A stretch of 64,000 nt of DNA from Streptomyces colonosanans (GCF_001866645.1 NZ_MLYP01000022.1:62001-126000); one strand, 5' to 3'; shown: positions 8,275 to 18,725, numbered from the stretch's first letter. A program made the numbers and translations. Notes: generated by a model from the letters alone, not told the origin.

Positions 8275-10764
8275 CTATTCGCGGGTGCCGACGAGCTGAA
8301 CCGTCCTGGCGCGCAGTGCCGCGCTGACGGGCAGCACGGTTCCTGTCACGGCGAGCAGCGTGGACATGACGGTGATGCCGGTGATAACGGCGTATGGCAC
8401 CGTGATGGGTGCCGTGCCGAACAGCTGGTGCAGTGCGCTCCACAAACCGGTGAGGTTGAGCGCGGTCGCGATCAGTGCCAGTGCCACGCCAATGGCGGTC
8501 ACCAGGAGCGATTCAGCAATGAAGAACCGCATGACCTGTTTCGGGGTGGCTCCGGCCATCCGGAGCACCGCCAGATCGCGCCGCCGGTCGGCGGTCGCCA
8601 TGAGCAGGGTGTTGAGGATCGCGATGAAGCAGAACATCACGACGATCACGGTGATGGAGCGCTGCCGTACCTCGGTCAGGTGGCGTGCGTAGGCGCTCTC
8701 CGAGGCGACCAGCTGGTCCCTGGTGATGAGGCGGGCTCCGGTTCCGGCGACCGCCTGGCGGATTGCCGTGGTCGCGGCGGTGCGGTCGGTGCCGGACTCA
8801 AGTGAGATGTAGGCGCGCGGCGCGAGTCCGTCGCGGGCGTAGACGGCGGTCTTGGCGAACCGCTGGGGCAGATAGGCGACGTCCTCGCCGCGCAGCGCGC
8901 GGTAGGTGGCCGCGATGCGCAGGTTGGCCTCTTCGCCGTCGGCCATCAGGACCTTGAGCGTCGAGCCGACCTTCATGCCCCACAGATCGGCCAGGACCGT
9001 GCTGTTGTCGTCCAGGGCGTCCAACGAGCCGTCGACCACCTTCAGGTCCATCATCCGCTTCAGCGCGGCGCTGTCGACGACGAGCCCGTCGTTCACCTCC
9101 AGCCGATCCTCGTCGTGGGTGTAGATGGTGGTGAGGATGGGGGCCGCGACCTGCACGCCGTCGATACGGGAGACCTTCTCGACAACCTGCGGGCTGATGC
9201 CCGAAGTGCCGTCGGGGGCGAGCGCATACTCCGACCTCACCTGGTTCTGCAGTCCGTTCTCGCGTGCCGCACCGAGCGCGTCGGTGGCGGCCAGCAGTGA
9301 AAATGTCAGCCCGACGGTGAGCAGGATGGGCGCGGCTGTGGAAGCGGTGCGCCGCCGCGAGGTCAGCACGCTCTCCCGTACGAGCATGGCGATGGGTCCC
9401 GAGAAGCGGCGTAGCGGCCACATCAGCAGCCGGGTGAACGGTCCGACGGCGAGCGGTGCGAGCACAGCGGCGGCCAGTACCGGTACCAGCAGCGAGAGAG
9501 CGTAGGCGCTGGGCGAGAGGACCATGGCCGGGTCGCCGAGCGCGATCCAGGCAGTCAGCCCGGCTCCGCAGACCAGCCCGATGGCGCCGAGCAGGAGTCG
9601 CCCCGGGGTCATCCCGGAGTCGTCGACCGCCGCCTCGCGCAGTGCCTCGACGGGACGGATGTTGCTGGCCCGCCGTGCGGCGACGGTCACACCGCAGAGC
9701 GCCACCAGGACGCCGACCAGGAAGGCGGCGGCGAGTGGCGCCAGCACAGTCCAATGCAGCGAGGGTTCGATGCGGAACCAGGGTGGGGAAACACCCATCC
9801 CGATGAGCATGTCGGCGAGCAACTGCGCGCCGAACAGGCCGAGTACCGTACCCACCACCGACGCGAAGCCGCTGACCAGCAACGCCTCGTTCCGTATGAT
9901 CCGGCGCACCTGTCGGGGGGTGGCACCCACGGTGCGGAGCAGGGCGACCTCGCGGCGGCGCTGAATCACGGCGAAGGCGAAGGTGGAGGCCACCACGAAC
10001 ACCGCTGTGGTGCCCGCCACACTGGCCATCACCGGCACCAAGGTGATGGTGTTGTCCAGCGCCTCGCGGTCGCGGTCCTCGCTGGCGTCGGCCTTGTGAC
10101 GGTCCTGCCCGGTGAGCACCTCGGCGTCCTCACCGACTGCCTCGCGCACCTTGTCGATCGCACCGAGTGCCACCAGAGCCTCGATCCGTGGCGCCAGGCG
10201 GGCCGCTTCGGCGTCGGTGAAGAAGACCGCGTCCTCCCAGTCGACCGGAGTGACGGTGCCGCTCACTGTGTACGATCCGACGCCCGCGGCGGTCAGCACG
10301 GTCACCGTGTCTCCGGTCCGCGCCTGGCCGGAGGCGACGACGATCTCCCTGTCGGAGGCGGGCGCGCGGCCGTCCCGCAACGTGTACCCGCCGAACCGTG
10401 CCACCGGCCAGGGATGCCCGACCTGGTCCTTGGAGCCGCCTTCGAGCTGGGCGTAGAAGGCCCGGTCCACCACGGTGCCGCCGGTACCGGAGACCTTCCG
10501 CAGCAGATCCTGCGATACGCCTTTGGCCTGCGGCAACGAGCGGACGCCGAGGTCGTGGTGAGCGGGATTCCACGCCGAGTCAGAGGGCATCACTACGGCC
10601 GGGGCGTCGGCGAACCGCTCCACAGGCCGGTCCGGCAGATCGAGCGTGGTCGTCAGCAGCAAGCCCATGGCCGCGACCTGGGCGACCCCGAGTACCAACG
10701 CCACAACGGTGCCGAGGAACGACACCCAGCGACCCCGCAGGGTCTGGAAAGCCACTGCTAGCAC
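8275..10764 (-). CDS. MacB/FtsX-type ABC transporter permease
   Basis: An 829-aa integral membrane protein of the mechanotransmission (type VII) ABC class, working with the ATPase encoded just upstream. An N-terminal helix (about residues 10-35) is followed by a large extracellular domain. An FtsX-like helix bundle at about 245-365 contains RRREVALLRTVGATPRQVRR, the coupling-helix signature. After a central membrane pair and a second extracellular domain, a second FtsX-like bundle (about 700-825) carries DRRRDLAVLRMAGATPKQVM. The double-FtsX layout is common in actinobacterial peptide or antibiotic efflux systems. GTG 10764 overlaps the end of the ATPase gene by seven bases; GTG 10755 is an alternative. 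Probably controlled by the divergent TetR regulator. Confidence 0.88.
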   Translation of the reverse strand: MLAVAFQTLRGRWVSFLGTVVALVLGVAQVAAMGLLLTTTLDLPDRPVERFADAPAVVMPSDSAWNPAHHDLGVRSLPQAKGVSQDLLRKVSGTGGTVVDRAFYAQLEGGSKDQVGHPWPVARFGGYTLRDGRAPASDREIVVASGQARTGDTVTVLTAAGVGSYTVSGTVTPVDWEDAVFFTDAEAARLAPRIEALVALGAIDKVREAVGEDAEVLTGQDRHKADASEDRDREALDNTITLVPVMASVAGTTAVFVVASTFAFAVIQRRREVALLRTVGATPRQVRRIIRNEALLVSGFASVVGTVLGLFGAQLLADMLIGMGVSPPWFRIEPSLHWTVLAPLAAAFLVGVLVALCGVTVAARRASNIRPVEALREAAVDDSGMTPGRLLLGAIGLVCGAGLTAWIALGDPAMVLSPSAYALSLLVPVLAAAVLAPLAVGPFTRLLMWPLRRFSGPIAMLVRESVLTSRRRTASTAAPILLTVGLTFSLLAATDALGAARENGLQNQVRSEYALAPDGTSGISPQVVEKVSRIDGVQVAAPILTTIYTHDEDRLEVNDGLVVDSAALKRMMDLKVVDGSLDALDDNSTVLADLWGMKVGSTLKVLMADGEEANLRIAATYRALRGEDVAYLPQRFAKTAVYARDGLAPRAYISLESGTDRTAATTAIRQAVAGTGARLITRDQLVASESAYARHLTEVRQRSITVIVVMFCFIAILNTLLMATADRRRDLAVLRMAGATPKQVMRFFIAESLLVTAIGVALALIATALNLTGLWSALHQLFGTAPITVPYAVITGITVMSTLLAVTGTVLPVSAALRARTVQLVGTRE

Positions 10765-11504
10765 TTCGGCACCGCCAGCTCGGCCATCCGCGCGGCGACC
10801 GCTTCGGAGGTGGGAGAGATCAGTTCGCCGACCAGGCTGCCGTCGGCGAGGAACAGCACCCGGTCCGCGAACGAAGCCACGTTCGGATCGTGCGTGACCA
10901 TCACCACCGTGCTCAGTCCGTCGTCCGCCGGGCTGTCGACCAGTTTCCGCAGTACATCCAGCAGTTCGCGTCCTGTGGTGAGGTCGAGCGCACCGGTGGG
11001 TTCGTCGGCAAAAAGCACGGCCGGGCGGGTCACCAGCGCGCGGGCGATGGCGACACGCTGCTGCTGGCCGCCGGAGAGCTGACCGGGACGGCTCCCTGCC
11101 TTCTTCTCCAGCCCCACCTGGGCGAGTACCTGCTGCACCGTCCGCCGATCGGGCTTGCGCCCGGCCAGCCGCACCGGCAGCGCCACATTCTGCTCGGCGG
11201 TCAGCGAGGGCAGCAGGTTGAACGCCTGAAAGGCAAAACCGGTCGACTCCCGTCGAAATTTGGTGAGTTGGGTCTCGCTCAGTTCCGCGATGTCCGTCCC
11301 GTCGATGAATACCCGGCCCGACGAGGGCCGGTCCAGGCCGGCGGCACACTGCAGCAGCGTTGACTTCCCTGAGCCGGACGGCCCCATGACGGCGGTGAAG
11401 TTCCCCTTCGGAAAGGAGACCCGGATGTCGCGAAGCGCGGTCACCACGCTGTCGCCCGATCCGTAGGTCTTGGCCAGTGACTCAAGCCGTACCGCATCGT
11501 CCAT
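10758..11504 (-). CDS. ABC transporter ATP-binding protein (MacB/LolD type)
   Basis: A 248-aa nucleotide-binding subunit that drives the adjacent FtsX-type permease. Walker A is GPSGSGKST (about residues 41-49), the Q-loop region is FQAFNLLPSL, the signature is LSGGQQQR, Walker B is ADEPTGALD, and the switch His lies in VTHDP. All are intact. ATG 11504 is the first gene of a two-gene minus-strand operon. The substrate is unknown; the divergent TetR gene suggests an inducible self-resistance or envelope-stress exporter. Confidence 0.92.
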   Translation of the reverse strand: MDDAVRLESLAKTYGSGDSVVTALRDIRVSFPKGNFTAVMGPSGSGKSTLLQCAAGLDRPSSGRVFIDGTDIAELSETQLTKFRRESTGFAFQAFNLLPSLTAEQNVALPVRLAGRKPDRRTVQQVLAQVGLEKKAGSRPGQLSGGQQQRVAIARALVTRPAVLFADEPTGALDLTTGRELLDVLRKLVDSPADDGLSTVVMVTHDPNVASFADRVLFLADGSLVGELISPTSEAVAARMAELAVPKC

Positions 11505-11594
11505 GGATTCCTCGTCATTGAAGTGTGATGGCGGGATCTCTGCCGGTCCGCACAGTGCTGCGCGACGGACGATCCAGGCTGCTCAATGCACCTT

Positions 11595-11609
11595 GTGTAC
11601 GATGTCCAC
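11595..11609. promoter_or_regulatory. Putative TetR operator 1
   Basis: GTGTAC-GAT-GTCCAC, a near-perfect palindrome (one mismatch) of the same form as the site at 11671-11685. It is the copy nearer the ABC operon in the 194-bp divergent region. Assignment to the neighbouring TetR protein is inference. Confidence 0.55.
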
Positions 11610-11670
11610 ATTGCCGCGCCGCAGTGGGCGCCACAATGTGGGGCGGGCGTTTCGTAGGTTACACAGTTAT

Positions 11671-11685
11671 GTGGACGCCGTCCAC
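11671..11685. promoter_or_regulatory. Putative TetR operator 2
   Basis: Perfect palindrome GTGGAC-GCC-GTCCAC lying immediately upstream of the ribosome site of the TetR gene, so binding here would also repress the regulator itself. Centre-to-centre distance to operator 1 is 76 bp. Confidence 0.6.
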
Positions 11686-11698
11686 AAAAGGAGTGGCG

Positions 11699-12337
11699 AT
11701 GACTTCCAGGGCCGGCGCAAGGAAGCGCGACACCTACCGACACGGCAACCTACGGAACGCACTGGTCCAGGCCGGACTCGAACTGGTCCGCAGCGGCGGG
11801 CCGGACGCGGTGGTCCTGCGCGAGGTCACCCGGCGGGTGGGCGTGGTCCCCAACGCCGCCTACCGCCACTTCGCCGACCGCAACGCCCTTTTGCGCGCCA
11901 TCCGCCAGGCCTCGCTGGCCCAACTGGCCGCCGCCATGGAGACGGAGCTGGCGGCCCTGCCGCCAGCCGACGACCCGGTCGAGTCCGCCCGCGCCCGCAT
12001 CCGCGCCCTCGCCACCAGCTACCTGCGCTTCGCCCGGGCCGAACCGGGGCTGTTCCGCGCCGCGTTCTCCACCACCGACATGGCCGACACCGAAAACGAA
12101 TCCGCCGACGGCCCAGGCGGCTTGACCGCGTTCCAGCTTCTGGGCGCGGCCCTGGACGACCTCGTCGAGAGCGGTGCCCTGCCCCCCGACCGCCGCCCCG
12201 GCGCCGAATACTTCGTCTGGTCCGCCGTGCACGGCCTGGCCGTACTCCTCATCGACGGCCCCCTGCGAGGTCTGCTTCCCATACAAGCCCACGAAGCCGG
12301 ACAACGGCTCATGGAATCGATCGAACGAGGCATCTGA
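11699..12337 (+). CDS. TetR-family transcriptional regulator
   Basis: A 212-aa repressor, divergent from the ABC exporter genes and most likely their local regulator. The N-terminal helix-turn-helix is typical (YRHGNLRNALVQAGLELV, then VLREVTRRVGVVPNAAYRHF with the recognition helix at about residues 48-58). The C-terminal ligand domain is helical. ATG 11699 follows AAAAGGAG with a 5-base gap. Two matching palindromes sit in the upstream region. The stop is followed almost at once by RHS-protein sequence that has lost its own start, so the downstream boundary of this gene is a rearrangement junction. Confidence 0.9.
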   Translation: MTSRAGARKRDTYRHGNLRNALVQAGLELVRSGGPDAVVLREVTRRVGVVPNAAYRHFADRNALLRAIRQASLAQLAAAMETELAALPPADDPVESARARIRALATSYLRFARAEPGLFRAAFSTTDMADTENESADGPGGLTAFQLLGAALDDLVESGALPPDRRPGAEYFVWSAVHGLAVLLIDGPLRGLLPIQAHEAGQRLMESIERGI

Positions 12338-12342
12338 TCCGG

Positions 12343-15300
12343 ACCTGCGGGACGCAAGAAGCGGACGTGGTCGTGGAGGCCACCCGGACCGGCTTCGAGC
12401 AGTACGTCGAGCTCAAACAGCGCCCCGGAACCGGTGCCGCGAGCGGCTACTCCTACACGCTGCCGCTTAAGGCCAAGGGCCTGAAGGCGAAGCAACTCGC
12501 CGATGGCAGTGTGCTCTTCACCGACAAGAAGAACAAGAAGCGGGCCGTGATGCCCGCGCCGGTGATGTGGGACGCCACCGTGGATGAGCGATCCGGTGAG
12601 CACACCCGCAAGGCCAGAGTCGGTCTGAAGGTGGTCCAGAAGGGGTCGTCCGTCGACCTGGTGATCACCCCGGACGCGGACTTCCTCGCCGACAAGGCGA
12701 CGAAGTTCCCGGTCACCATCGACCCGTCCACCTCTTCGCTGTCGAACGTCTTCGATACCTTTGTACAGCAGGGGGTGACGGTCGACCAGTCGACCGATGT
12801 CGAGCTGGACTGGGGCAACCCGGGCACCAAGAACGCGGACGGCACCCCGCGCACCGCGCAGACCTTCATCTCCTGGAACACCACGCCGATCCAGGACGCG
12901 CTGGTGCTCGACGCGAAGCTGTCGCTGTACAACTTCCACTCGGGCAACACCGACTGCAAGGCGTACCCGTGGGAGGTGTGGTCCTCCCCTGCGGCCTCCA
13001 CCTCCAGCCGGTGGACCAACCGCCCGACGATGACAGCGAAGAAGGCCACCTCCACCGAGACCCGCGGCAACGCGTCGTGCACCAGCACCCAGCCCAAGGG
13101 CTGGATCAACGCGGACGCCACCACGCTGGCCCAGGAGTGGGCCTCGGCCAAGACCACCCGCGGCCACATGGGGATCCGCGCCACGGACGAGTCGGTGGTG
13201 GCGCAGTGGAAGCGCGTCAACTCCGCCAACGCGGCCTCGAACCCGCCGAAGCTGGTGGTCAACTACAACTACCGGCCGCGGACCGGCACCAAGCAGGAGG
13301 CCGGCCCGCCGTACTTCTCCTACGGCGGCGACTACGTGGTGAACACCACCACGCCGACCCTGCGGGACACCTTCGTCGACGCTGACGGCGACAAGGTGAA
13401 CGGCACCTTCCAGATCTTCGATTCCGCCACCAACGCCCAGGTCGGCAACGTCCTGGTGTCCAAGTTCGTGCCGTCGGGGCAGGTGGCCTCGGTGACCGTG
13501 CCCTCCGGCGTGCTCGCGGACGGCAAGACGTACAAGTTCCGCACCAGCCCGTACGACGGTACGCACTACAACACCGGCTGGTCGGCCTGGAAGACGTTCA
13601 CCGTCGACACCAAGGCGCCCTCTGCACCGACGAAGGTCGTCTCCACGGACTACCCGTCGGACAAGTGGGTCAAGGGCGCAGGTCAGGCCGGTACTTTCAC
13701 GGTCACCCCGCCGGCCGGAGGTGACCACAACTGGCTGGAGTGGTCGCTGGACGCCGTGACCTGGACCAAGGTGACCACCAGCGGCTCCAGCGCGAACAAG
13801 GCCATCAGCATCGCCCCGCCCAAGGACGGAACCCACACCCTGCAGGTGCGGGCCGTGGACAAGGCGGACAACAAGTCCGACTCCGTCGAGTACACGTTCC
13901 ACGCGGGCCCCGGCGGCTTCGTCCAGCCCAACGACGGTGAACGCACCGCACGCCGACTTCCGCTCGTGGCGGAGGCCGAGAGCGCGAAGTACAACGCGGT
14001 GTCCTTCTCATGGCGCAGCTCCGAGGCTGACAAGTGGGTGGCGATCCCCGCCGGCCACGTGACCTCCGGCGGTACCCCGCTGACGGCATGGCCCGTAGCG
14101 CTGACCAACGGCAAGAACGCCCCGCTGGTGTGGAACGCCCCTGACACCGTCGACCCCGACGGCACGGTGCAGATCAAGGCCGACTTCACCGGACCGAACA
14201 GCGCCTCGGGCACCACCGAGCCGCTTACCGTGGTCGTCGATCGCAATGCCGACGGCGCCACCACCCAGGAGGTGGGCCCCGGTACGGTGAACATGCTGAC
14301 CGGCGACTTCGGCCTGTCGGCCACCGACGCCAACGCGTTCGACATGACCGTCACGCGTACGGCCTCGTCCCGCACACCGGACAAGGGCGCCACCCAGGAG
14401 GGACAGGCCCCGATCTTCGGCAAGGAGTGGGTGTCGGGCGCGACCGCCGAGCTGACGGACTCCGACTATTCCCACATCCGCAGGATCTCCGACACGGCCG
14501 TGGCTCTGGTCGACAACGACGGTGAGGAGACCCACTTCACCGCGAACGCGGCCAAGACGGGCTGGATTCCGGAACCGGGTTCGGAGGACCTCACCCTCAA
14601 GGGAAGCGTGAGCAGCACCTTCACGCTCTCCGACACCGACGGCACGGTCACGCAGTTCACCAAGCCCGATCCGGCCGTGCCGACCTGGCAGGTCTCCAGC
14701 ACACTGCTGGACGGGCTGTCCAACTCCACGACCACGGTGATCTCGCAGAAGACCACCTACAACGGCAAGGACGTCGCTCGGCCCAAGTGGGTCATCGCAC
14801 CCACTTCGGCCGCGACCGCTGCGGAGTGCGCCGCCGATCCGTCCACCAAGGGCTGCCGGGTCCTGGAATACCTGTACCCCTTGACCACCACCGCCACGGA
14901 CACCGAGTTCGGTGACGTGGTGGGCCGGGTCAAGAACATCCGGCTGTGGGCCACCGAGCCGGGGGCTGACAGCTCCAAGGTCCTCTCGATCGCGTCGTAC
15001 GTGTACGACACGCAGGGGCGGCTCCGCGAGACGTGGAACCCTCGCATCTCGCCTGCGCTGAAGACGCAGTACGAGTACGACAGCGCGGGGCGCGTCACCA
15101 AGTTCACCCCGCCCGGCGAACTGCCCTGGACCTTCACCTACGGCAAGGCGGGCAACGCCGCCACCGCCGGTGACGGCATGCTGCTCAAGGCCACCCGCGC
15201 GGGGCTGAAGCAGGGCAACGCCGATGTCGAGGAGGGCACGGCCGCCACCAGCATCGTCTACGACGTGCCGCTGACCGGCACCGCCGCACCGAACAAGATG

Positions 15301-17133
15301 GGTGCCTCGGATGTGAAGGCATGGGGCCAGCTCGACGCACCGACGGACGCGACCGCGGTCTTCCCGGCCGATGTCGTGCCGTCCTCGCACTCCGGCGGCT
15401 CGCTGACCGCGGCCGCCTACAAGCGGGCCGACGTGCACTACCTGGGCGTATCCGGCCGTGAGGTCAACTCCGCCACCCCCGGCGGCCATATCTCCACCAC
15501 CGAATACGACCGCTTCGGCAACACCGTCCGTGGACTGACCGCCGCCAACCGCGCCGTCGCCCTCGGGCTGACCGCCGACGACAAGGCCACCCAGGCCGAC
15601 CTTGGCATCACCCAGCTCCCCGGCGCTGAGCGTGGCGACCTGCTGGCGACCCGGTCTGTCTACAACGAGACCGGAACCCGCGTACTGGAGGAGTTCGGCC
15701 CGCTGCGCAGGATCGACCTCACCGCCGATCTCAAGCAGGGCACCACCTCGCTGGCGTCTACGGGCACTTCGGTCACCGCGCGTCCGTGGACGGTCAACGA
15801 GTACGACGCGGGCCGGCCCACGGACGGCACCGCTAAGGTCAAGGACCAGATCACCAAGGTCACCGTTGGCGCCCAGGTGCGCGAGCACCCCTCCGTCCAG
15901 GGCGAGGCCCGGGTCACCCAGACCGTCTACGACTGGGCCAAGGGCCTGCCGACCAAGACGATCAAGGACCCGGGTGGTCTGGCGATCACCGAGACCACGG
16001 AGTACGACACCCAAGGCCGCACTGTCAAGCAGCTGCTGCCTGGTGCGACAGGCACGGACGCGGCGACCCGCGTGACCACGTACTGGTCCGCGACCGGGAC
16101 CGGCGCCTGCGCCGGCCGACCGGAGTGGGCCGATCTGGTCTGCTCGGTCGGACCCGCCGGCGCGATCACCGGTGGCGGCTCCAACCCGACGGGGCTGCCG
16201 AGCAGCACCACCGAGTACGACTGGTGGGGCAACAAGGCCAAGGTCATCGAGACCGCCAACGGCAGCACCCGTACGACGACCACGACGTACGACGGCGCGG
16301 GCCGGTCGATCAAGACCGTCGTCAGCGGCGGGCTCGGCCAGACGGTGCCGGAGGCCACCACGGAGTACGACCCGCTCAACGGCAAGGTGGCCAAGACCAC
16401 CTCGCCTACCGGCGGCACGATCACCAAGGCGTACGACAGGCTCGGCCGCCAGATCGCATACACCGACGCGGACGGCGGCAAAACCACGACCGAGTACGAC
16501 CTGCTCGACCGGCAGGTCAAGGCGACGGACACGGTGCCGTCGACGGTCACGTACACCTACGACACGGCCATCGAACCGCGCGGCCTGGCCACAAAGACCA
16601 CCGACTCGATCGCCGGTACGTTCCAGGCAACGTACGACGCGGGCGGGGCGGTGGTGACCGAGAAGCTGCCCGGCGGCTACACCGTCAAGCAGACGAACGA
16701 CCCCTCGGGTTACGCCGTCGACCGTACGTACACCCGTGACAACGACGGCACCATCGTCTACTCGGACACGGTGACCGAGTCCATCCACGGCCAGGTCACC
16801 AGCCATGCCGGCTGGTCCGACCAGGCTTACGGCTACGACGTCACGGGCCGCCTCACCACGGTCGAGGACACCAACGAGACGGTCTGCACGCGCCGCAGCT
16901 ACGCCTTCGACGCGCGCACCAACCGCAAGTCCCTGACCACGGCGACAGGAGCGCCCGGCGCCGACTGCCCCACCAGCGGAGGCACCGCCGCCAACTCCAC
17001 GTACGACAGCGCCGACCAGCTGGTGAACTCCGGGTACACCTACGACGCGTTCGGCCGTACGACCGCCCTGCCGGGCAGCACCATCGGCTACTACGCCAAC
17101 GACCGCCGAGCCGCGCTCAGTTCGTTTCCATGA
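12343..17133 (+). pseudogene. RHS/YD-repeat (DNRLRE-domain) protein gene truncated at both ends
   Basis: About 1597 codons with no stop, so decay is recent. The sequence begins mid-protein (DVVVEATRTGFEQYVELKQRP, normally preceded by a signal peptide and a few hundred residues). It continues through a DNRLRE-type domain (about 12710-13270), a fibronectin-like region (about 13300-13900), and a long stretch of YD/RHS repeats (about 15000-17100; for example YDRLGRQIAYTDADGG, YDTQGRLRETWNP). It ends abruptly at YYANDRRAALSSFP, before the RHS core end and any C-terminal toxin. No start codon or ribosome site serves the fragment. The 5' junction is directly behind the TetR gene and the 3' junction abuts an IS remnant. 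Intact relatives are large secreted polymorphic-toxin or cell-contact proteins. Confidence 0.8.
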
Positions 17134-17141
17134 ACTGAGCG
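17114..17141. repeat. 10-bp inverted repeat at the broken end of the RHS gene
   Basis: CGCTCAGTTC (17114-17123) and GAACTGAGCG (17132-17141) around an 8-base loop. The stop codon of the truncated RHS frame lies inside it. It probably marks the rearrangement junction, though it could act as a hairpin terminator. Confidence 0.6.
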
Positions 17142-17183
17142 TCGAGGCTGCGGAGCGGAAGCGGTCGAGTCGTCCGGACCAGC

Positions 17184-17481
17184 AGGACCTCTTGGTAACA
17201 ACAGCGGTGTCAAAGCCGGCCGCTGCTCCAAGAGGTCCTGTCATGCCGTTGTACGCCACCACGCCGCCCCGTGTGTCTCTGCAGTTGAGGAAGGCGGCTG
17301 TTCCTACGCGGCGTGCCGGTTCGGCCACGGCGCCGACCGACCTGTCCGTCCGTGCCGCTACAGCACGGACATGACGGACGCGGAGTGGTAGGCCATCGCG
17401 TCGCTGCTGCCTTGGCCGACCTGGCTGGACGGCAACGGCCGACGCCCGGCCGGGGTGGGCGACATCCGAGTGGGCCCATAG
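17184..17481 (+). mobile_element. Degenerate 5' end of an IS5-type insertion sequence
   Basis: A 12-bp perfect inverted repeat (AGGACCTCTTGG 17184-17195 with CCAAGAGGTCCT 17228-17239) is followed by the start of a transposase. The plus-strand frame reads RCRYSTDMTDAEW, then an in-frame TAG, then AIASLLPWPTWLDGNGRRP. That matches the N-terminus of IS5-group transposases (YSTDMTDAEW...LLP). The similarity ends at about 17450, so only some 40 codons of a protein of several hundred remain. Non-functional. Confidence 0.7.
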
Positions 17482-17506
17482 GGGTTGGCTCCCCCGGACA
17501 ACAGCC

Positions 17507-17902
17507 TCAGGCAGCTTGACACTGGTTCCCGGAAGTAGCTGACACGAGCGATGCCCGCATATTGGTCGGCGGCGCCATGCGGGCCTGACGCTCAGTTCGT
17601 CGCACGGCAGCTTCACCCGAACGAGGTGAGGGCGACGCATCCGCAGAAGTTTTGCCCAAGCCATCGACCGAAGGCTCCGGCGTGATTTCAAACCATGTGG
17701 TCTTTCCCGGAGGTTCCGGTTGCGTCCCCCAGGCATCTGCCAAGGAATTCACGAGCAGGAGGCCCCGGCCGCTCTCGTCGTTCGGTCCGGCATCAACAGC
17801 GCTCGGCAACGATGCATCCACATCCGTGACTTCGACCCGAAGCCGTTCATCGGCACGCGTCACAGAGATGTTGCACGGAGCACCCGTGTGCAGGACAGTC
17901 CC
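17507..17902 (-). pseudogene. C-terminal fragment of an anti-sigma-type ATP-binding protein (HATPase_c_2)
   Basis: The frame reads LHTGAPCNISVTRADERLRV and then GRGLLLVNSLADAWGTQPEP. This is the G2-box end of RsbW/SpoIIAB-like ATPases, which are abundant in Streptomyces. The N-box part is missing: upstream of about 17902 the sequence switches to a recombinase in another frame. The longest open stretch with a start is 17507-17863. Expression as a functional kinase is unlikely. Confidence 0.65.
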
Positions 17903-18281
17903 GCATCTTGTACCCGGTGTTCAGGCAGTCGACGACGTTGCGGCCGAGCCGGTCCACCGCGGCCGCCACCAAGCCGTCGTAAGGTCCCCTCTCGTCGCGG
18001 AGCCAGGGGCCGAGCTTCGGGCGTGTCACGGGGTCGGTGGCGCCTGAGACCTCCCAGTCGTCCGCCCAGCCGATAATGTGCGCGCCGACCGAGGCGGCGG
18101 CAGTGAGCACGTTCTCCCGCTGACGCTCGGGGGACGACGTCGCCAGCTTCACGCGCGACAGCCGCCTCACACCGAGCAGGCATTTGCCGCATCCGTCATA
18201 GGGGCGTTCGATCACACTTAGGTCCGTACCGCGCAAGTCTCTCTCCGTTCGCGCACGCATGGTACGGAGAATTGGCGGCAC
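17898..18281 (-). pseudogene. N-terminal fragment of a serine recombinase
   Basis: The protein reads GVRRLSRVKLATSSPERQRE with the catalytic-domain Ser in the usual place, then DDWEVSGATDPVTRP and AVDRLGRNVVDCLNTGYKMRD. This is the resolvase domain of actinobacterial large serine integrases. Similarity stops at KMRD (about 17898), where an anti-sigma ATPase fragment begins in another frame. The zinc-ribbon and coiled-coil domains are absent, so it cannot act as an integrase. The true start is uncertain; ATG 18281 is the furthest upstream. Confidence 0.7.
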
Positions 18282-18302
18282 GGCCCCCGCGAGTGATCTT
18301 GG

Positions 18303-18725
18303 TCAGCCGAGGAAGCTCAGACGAACCTCACGGTTGGCATTAGAAATGTTGGTGTCCACCAGGCACACCGACTGCCATGTCCCCAGCTCCAGCCGTCCGC
18401 CGATGACCGGCAGAGTCGCATGAGGCGGGACAAGAGCCGGAAGGACGTGGTCACGGCCGTGGCCAGGGCTGCCGTGACGGTGCTGCCAGCGGTCGTCCGC
18501 CGGAAGCAGCGTGTGGAGCGTCGCGAGGAGATCGTCGTCACTGCCGGCGCCCGTCTCGATGATCGCCACGCCGGCCGTGGCGTGCGGCACGAAGACGTTC
18601 AGGAGGCCGTCCCGGTCGCCCGCCGCCTCCCGAAGGAAGGCCTCGCAGTCTCGAGTGAGGTCCACGACCGCTTCCGCGGAGCCGGAGGCGACGTTCAGGA
18701 CACGGGTGCTGAAGGCATCGGACAT
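18303..18725 (-). CDS. YjbQ/UPF0047 family protein (secondary thiamine-phosphate synthase-like)
   Basis: A 140-aa cytosolic protein with the family signature VPHATAGVAIIE (residues 46-57) and a His-rich segment (DRWQHRHGSPGHGRDH) that forms the expected cluster of conserved His. YjbQ of E. coli has weak thiamine-phosphate synthase activity; the main physiological role is not settled. ATG 18725 gives a normal-length protein; in-frame starts slightly upstream exist and the ribosome site is not decisive. It stands alone. Confidence 0.85.
   Translation of the reverse strand: MSDAFSTRVLNVASGSAEAVVDLTRDCEAFLREAAGDRDGLLNVFVPHATAGVAIIETGAGSDDDLLATLHTLLPADDRWQHRHGSPGHGRDHVLPALVPPHATLPVIGGRLELGTWQSVCLVDTNISNANREVRLSFLG

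Noticed and set aside
14008..17736. 1242-codon minus-strand open frame opposite the RHS fragment
   Set aside because: Low-complexity Arg/Gly/Val composition typical of antisense of high-GC genes, no recognisable domain.
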